Below are positions 5,876 through 7,218 of a stretch of 7,218 nucleotides of DNA, one piece after another. The position numbers and the translations under genes were made by a program. The stretch is from Deltaproteobacteria bacterium (lineage in GTDB: Bacteria; Desulfobacterota; Desulfarculia; Adiutricales; Adiutricaceae). The notes below the pieces were generated by a model. It did not search any database, had not been told where the DNA came from, and saw only the letters and a list, made by a program, of their open reading frames with translations. Each line of letters begins with the position of its first letter. The first letter of the stretch is position 1. The stretch covers positions 1 through 7,218 of the forward strand of contig JAITJT010000055.1 of NCBI GenBank assembly GCA_031278795.1. Direction: 5' to 3'.

Positions 5876-6169
5876 CTATTTCTTCTTAGCGCCGCAGCCG
5901 CTTCTGGTGCGAGCGGGAGCGGATTTGGTGGCTTCAGTCTTGTGAGCCTTGGCAGGCGCGGCCTTGGTAGCGGGAGCCTTCACAGCCTTTGCCGCTGTAG
6001 CCTTGATTGGGGTCTTCACGGGCTTAGCCTTGACTGTCTTTGGCGCCACTGGCTTGGTCTTGGTCTTGGTGGCGGCTGCCTTTGTTTTGACAGGAGCGGC
6101 TTTGGTCTTGACCGGAGCTTTGGTCTTGGCCGCTGCGGATTTGGGTGATGCGGTTTTTGTAGTTGCCAT
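5876..6169 (-). CDS. Histone H1-like Lys/Ala/Thr/Pro-rich DNA-binding protein
   Basis: A 97-residue, very basic, low-complexity protein: 25 Lys and 2 Arg against a single Glu and no Asp, with most other positions Ala, Thr, Pro or Val. Repeating units of the type KTKAAPV dominate residues 15-40, and the protein ends GCGAKKK with its only cysteine at 92. There is no folded domain, signal peptide or membrane segment. Proteins of this kind (bacterial H1-like, AlgP- or Hc1-tail-like) bind DNA without sequence specificity and compact the nucleoid; that role is inferred from composition. The start is ATG at 6169, with GGAGGT 7 nt upstream; a GTG at 6178 overlaps this Shine-Dalgarno and is not credible. 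It stands alone with its own promoter candidate and a hairpin after the stop. A ribosome- or RNA-binding basic tail protein is an alternative. Confidence 0.8.
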   Translation of the reverse strand: MATTKTASPKSAAAKTKAPVKTKAAPVKTKAAATKTKTKPVAPKTVKAKPVKTPIKATAAKAVKAPATKAAPAKAHKTEATKSAPARTRSGCGAKKK

Positions 6170-6176
6170 GTTAGGC

Positions 6177-6182
6177 ACCTCC
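6177..6182 (-). promoter_or_regulatory. RBS deciding the start of the histone-like gene
   Basis: GGAGGT on the minus strand lies 7 nt before ATG 6169. It supports this ATG and excludes the GTG three codons upstream, which sits within the motif itself. Confidence 0.75.
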
Positions 6183-6206
6183 TAAAAATATTTTAAAACC
6201 ACGTAT

Positions 6207-6234
6207 ATCCTATCACCTGTCGATTAAATTGCAA
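6207..6234 (-). promoter_or_regulatory. Sigma-70-type promoter candidate for the histone-like gene
   Basis: On the minus strand TTGCAA (-35, 6229-6234), a 16-base spacer and TAGGAT (-10, 6207-6212) match the consensus at four of six positions each. A TGA directly before the -10 makes it an extended -10. A- and T-tracts at 6238-6286 lie upstream. The leader would be about 30 nt. Confidence 0.5.
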
Positions 6235-7025
6235 TACTTTTTTTTCAATTTTTTTTAAATTTTTGAAAAAATTTTTTCGCCTGAACTCTTCCGGTACCCA
6301 AGGAGCCTCCCCCTCAGCGCTTGCCCCAATGCCCTGTAATGCCCGTAAATACTTACTTTTCTCCAAAACATGCTCTCAGCCGAGCTGCCTCTGGAGCCCC
6401 TTTCGGGTTAATTTTTTAAGTGAAATCTTTTTTAGCCTCCCTTAAATTTTTTTTGAAAATGCCTTAAAAAATGCCTCTCTAGAGGAAAAAGATGCCTAGA
6501 GGATCATAGTCCAAGATCCCCCACTGTGCTCCAAGAGCTCTTACCCAAAAGGCACTACCACCAGTTTGTTCAAGTAATACGCCACTTTCCTCTATTCGCC
6601 CCTCCCTTGGCAAAGCATAAAACTCCCCCCACTCCCCTTCTTCAAGGAGTCATTAAAGAGAGCTAGCTCCTCCTGAAATGAAAAAATTTACCCTATCCCC
6701 TCTGTATGGCCAGGCGCTCCCTAAGCTCCCATGAGTACCCCAGATGGACCAGATAATCCAGCAAGAACAACACTTTGCGGCTACTGCCAGACCTAGAGGC
6801 GAACGCTCCCTGGCCCTTTAAGGGCAGAGGCGTCTCCTCTTTTCAGGCGAAGCTCGCTTTCGGTCCCCCTCCCGGGGAAGAGCTCCCTCGTCTCAGCCCA
6901 GAGGAGAGGCGCCTGTCCTTAGAGCTACTCCATAGCTTAGAAAGGGCCCTTAGCCAAAGAGAAGGAGATCCCTAAGAGAGCGGCTTTGGCGAACACCGTT
7001 CTAGGAAAATGACTCCGGTCATGCC
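6235..7025. other. Gene-poor region right of the histone-like gene
   Basis: After AT-rich tracts (to about 6290, and again 6410-6470) the sequence becomes G+C-rich and strongly pyrimidine-rich on the plus strand, as in minus-strand coding DNA of this window. No intact gene is recognised. Repeated ATGCCT words and a CCTCTCTAGAGG dyad occur at 6459-6502. A plus-strand frame at 6757-6975 is the only protein-like stretch. Decayed genes are the likeliest content. Confidence 0.45.
6757..6975 (+). pseudogene. Protein-like open frame, possible gene remnant
   Basis: An open frame without a credible start: TTG at 6775 is the only candidate and has no RBS. Its end, with LSPEERRLSLELLHSLERAL followed by a few residues and TAA, looks like a genuine amphipathic helix. 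A preceding frame beginning at ATG 6678 (MKKFTLSPLYGQALP), behind TCCTCCTGAA, is broken by a TGA at 6732 and would need a shift to join. No family is recognised. It may be the remains of a short gene or a chance frame. Confidence 0.2.
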
Positions 7026-7217
7026 TTAGGCCTTCTCCCACGCCGCCTCTCCCTTTGTCTCAACCGGAGAGGCCGAGACTCTATCCCAGCCTTCCCCTTC
7101 AACAGTCCAGAAGGAAGTCTCTGGCAAGGACTTACCCATGAGGCCAATGCCTTTAGGCCTCTCCTTACTAGCTTTCCCTTTCTTCTCTGGAGCGTTCTGT
7201 GCCCCAGCCTTTGCCCA
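7026..7217 (-). CDS. C-terminal end of a possible protein running off the right edge
   Basis: On the minus strand a frame is open from the window edge for 63 codons to TAA at 7026-7028. The first part is Lys-rich (NAPEKKGKASKERPKG), followed by GKSLPETSFWTVEGEGWDRV, a plausible acidic, Trp-containing tail. A small dyad, ATGAC/GTCAT (7009-7022), lies just past the stop. No family is recognised, and the start lies outside the window. The strand agrees with the purine-rich minus strand here. It may be a real 3' end or a chance or decayed frame. Confidence 0.3.
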   Translation of the reverse strand, partial: WAKAGAQNAPEKKGKASKERPKGIGLMGKSLPETSFWTVEGEGWDRVSASPVETKGEAAWEKA

Positions 7218-7218
7218 T

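Noticed and set aside
5942..6185. Gly/Leu- or Ala/Val-rich plus-strand frames across 5942-6185
   Set aside because: They are antisense shadows of the Lys/Ala-rich histone-like gene; their hydrophobic look comes from reading its repeats backwards. They lack a Shine-Dalgarno.
1..7218. tRNA, rRNA, tmRNA, RNase P RNA or CRISPR array
   Set aside because: Looked for T-loop words, conserved RNA core words and regularly spaced repeats on both strands; none found beyond the two-copy 55-bp repeat, which lacks the size and spacing of a CRISPR array.

Overview
The window looks like part of the chromosome of a strictly anaerobic, H2- or redox-balancing bacterium. The evidence is a compact operon for a HydABC-type [FeFe]-hydrogenase complex and clean AGGAGG-type ribosome binding sites. 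The wide gene-free stretches, visibly less AT-rich than the spacers at the gene ends, resemble a genome losing genes, as in host-associated anaerobes (for example the Desulfobacterota or Elusimicrobia types of insect guts). That placement is inference; nothing here fixes the taxon.

Layout. 1-602: AT-rich, no convincing gene, a few hairpins; a long imperfect hairpin at 542-597 sits just past the operon end. 603-4125: three genes on the minus strand in the order hydC (NuoE-like), hydB (NuoF-like), hydA (NuoG/[FeFe]-hydrogenase-like), tightly packed (TAATG overlap, then a 26-nt gap), with an extended -10 promoter candidate at 4205-4213. 4214-5875: about 1.7 kb with no supportable gene, holding a two-copy 55-bp repeat and two strong hairpins. 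5876-6169: a minus-strand gene for a 97-residue Lys/Ala/Thr/Pro-rich, histone H1-like DNA-binding protein with its own promoter and RBS. 6235-7218: another gene-poor stretch with possible gene remnants and an open frame running off the right edge on the minus strand.

How the genes work together. HydC ([2Fe-2S]) and HydB (FMN, NAD(H) site, [4Fe-4S]) form the diaphorase part; HydA carries a full N-terminal Fe-S relay ([2Fe-2S], His-Cys [4Fe-4S], two [4Fe-4S]) leading to a C-terminal hydrogenase domain. In known relatives this couples NAD(P)H, and often ferredoxin, to H2.

The main surprise is the HydA C-terminal domain. Every ligand of the relay clusters is present, but the stretches that build the H-cluster pocket are altered one after another: the APS/APA segment, the paired cysteines of L1, the Met and Lys of L2, the SGAGxxFGxTGG segment, and Ala/Pro in L3. 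The complex may therefore be a divergent hydrogenase, a sensor, or a flavin-based oxidoreductase whose H-cluster site has been repurposed or lost.
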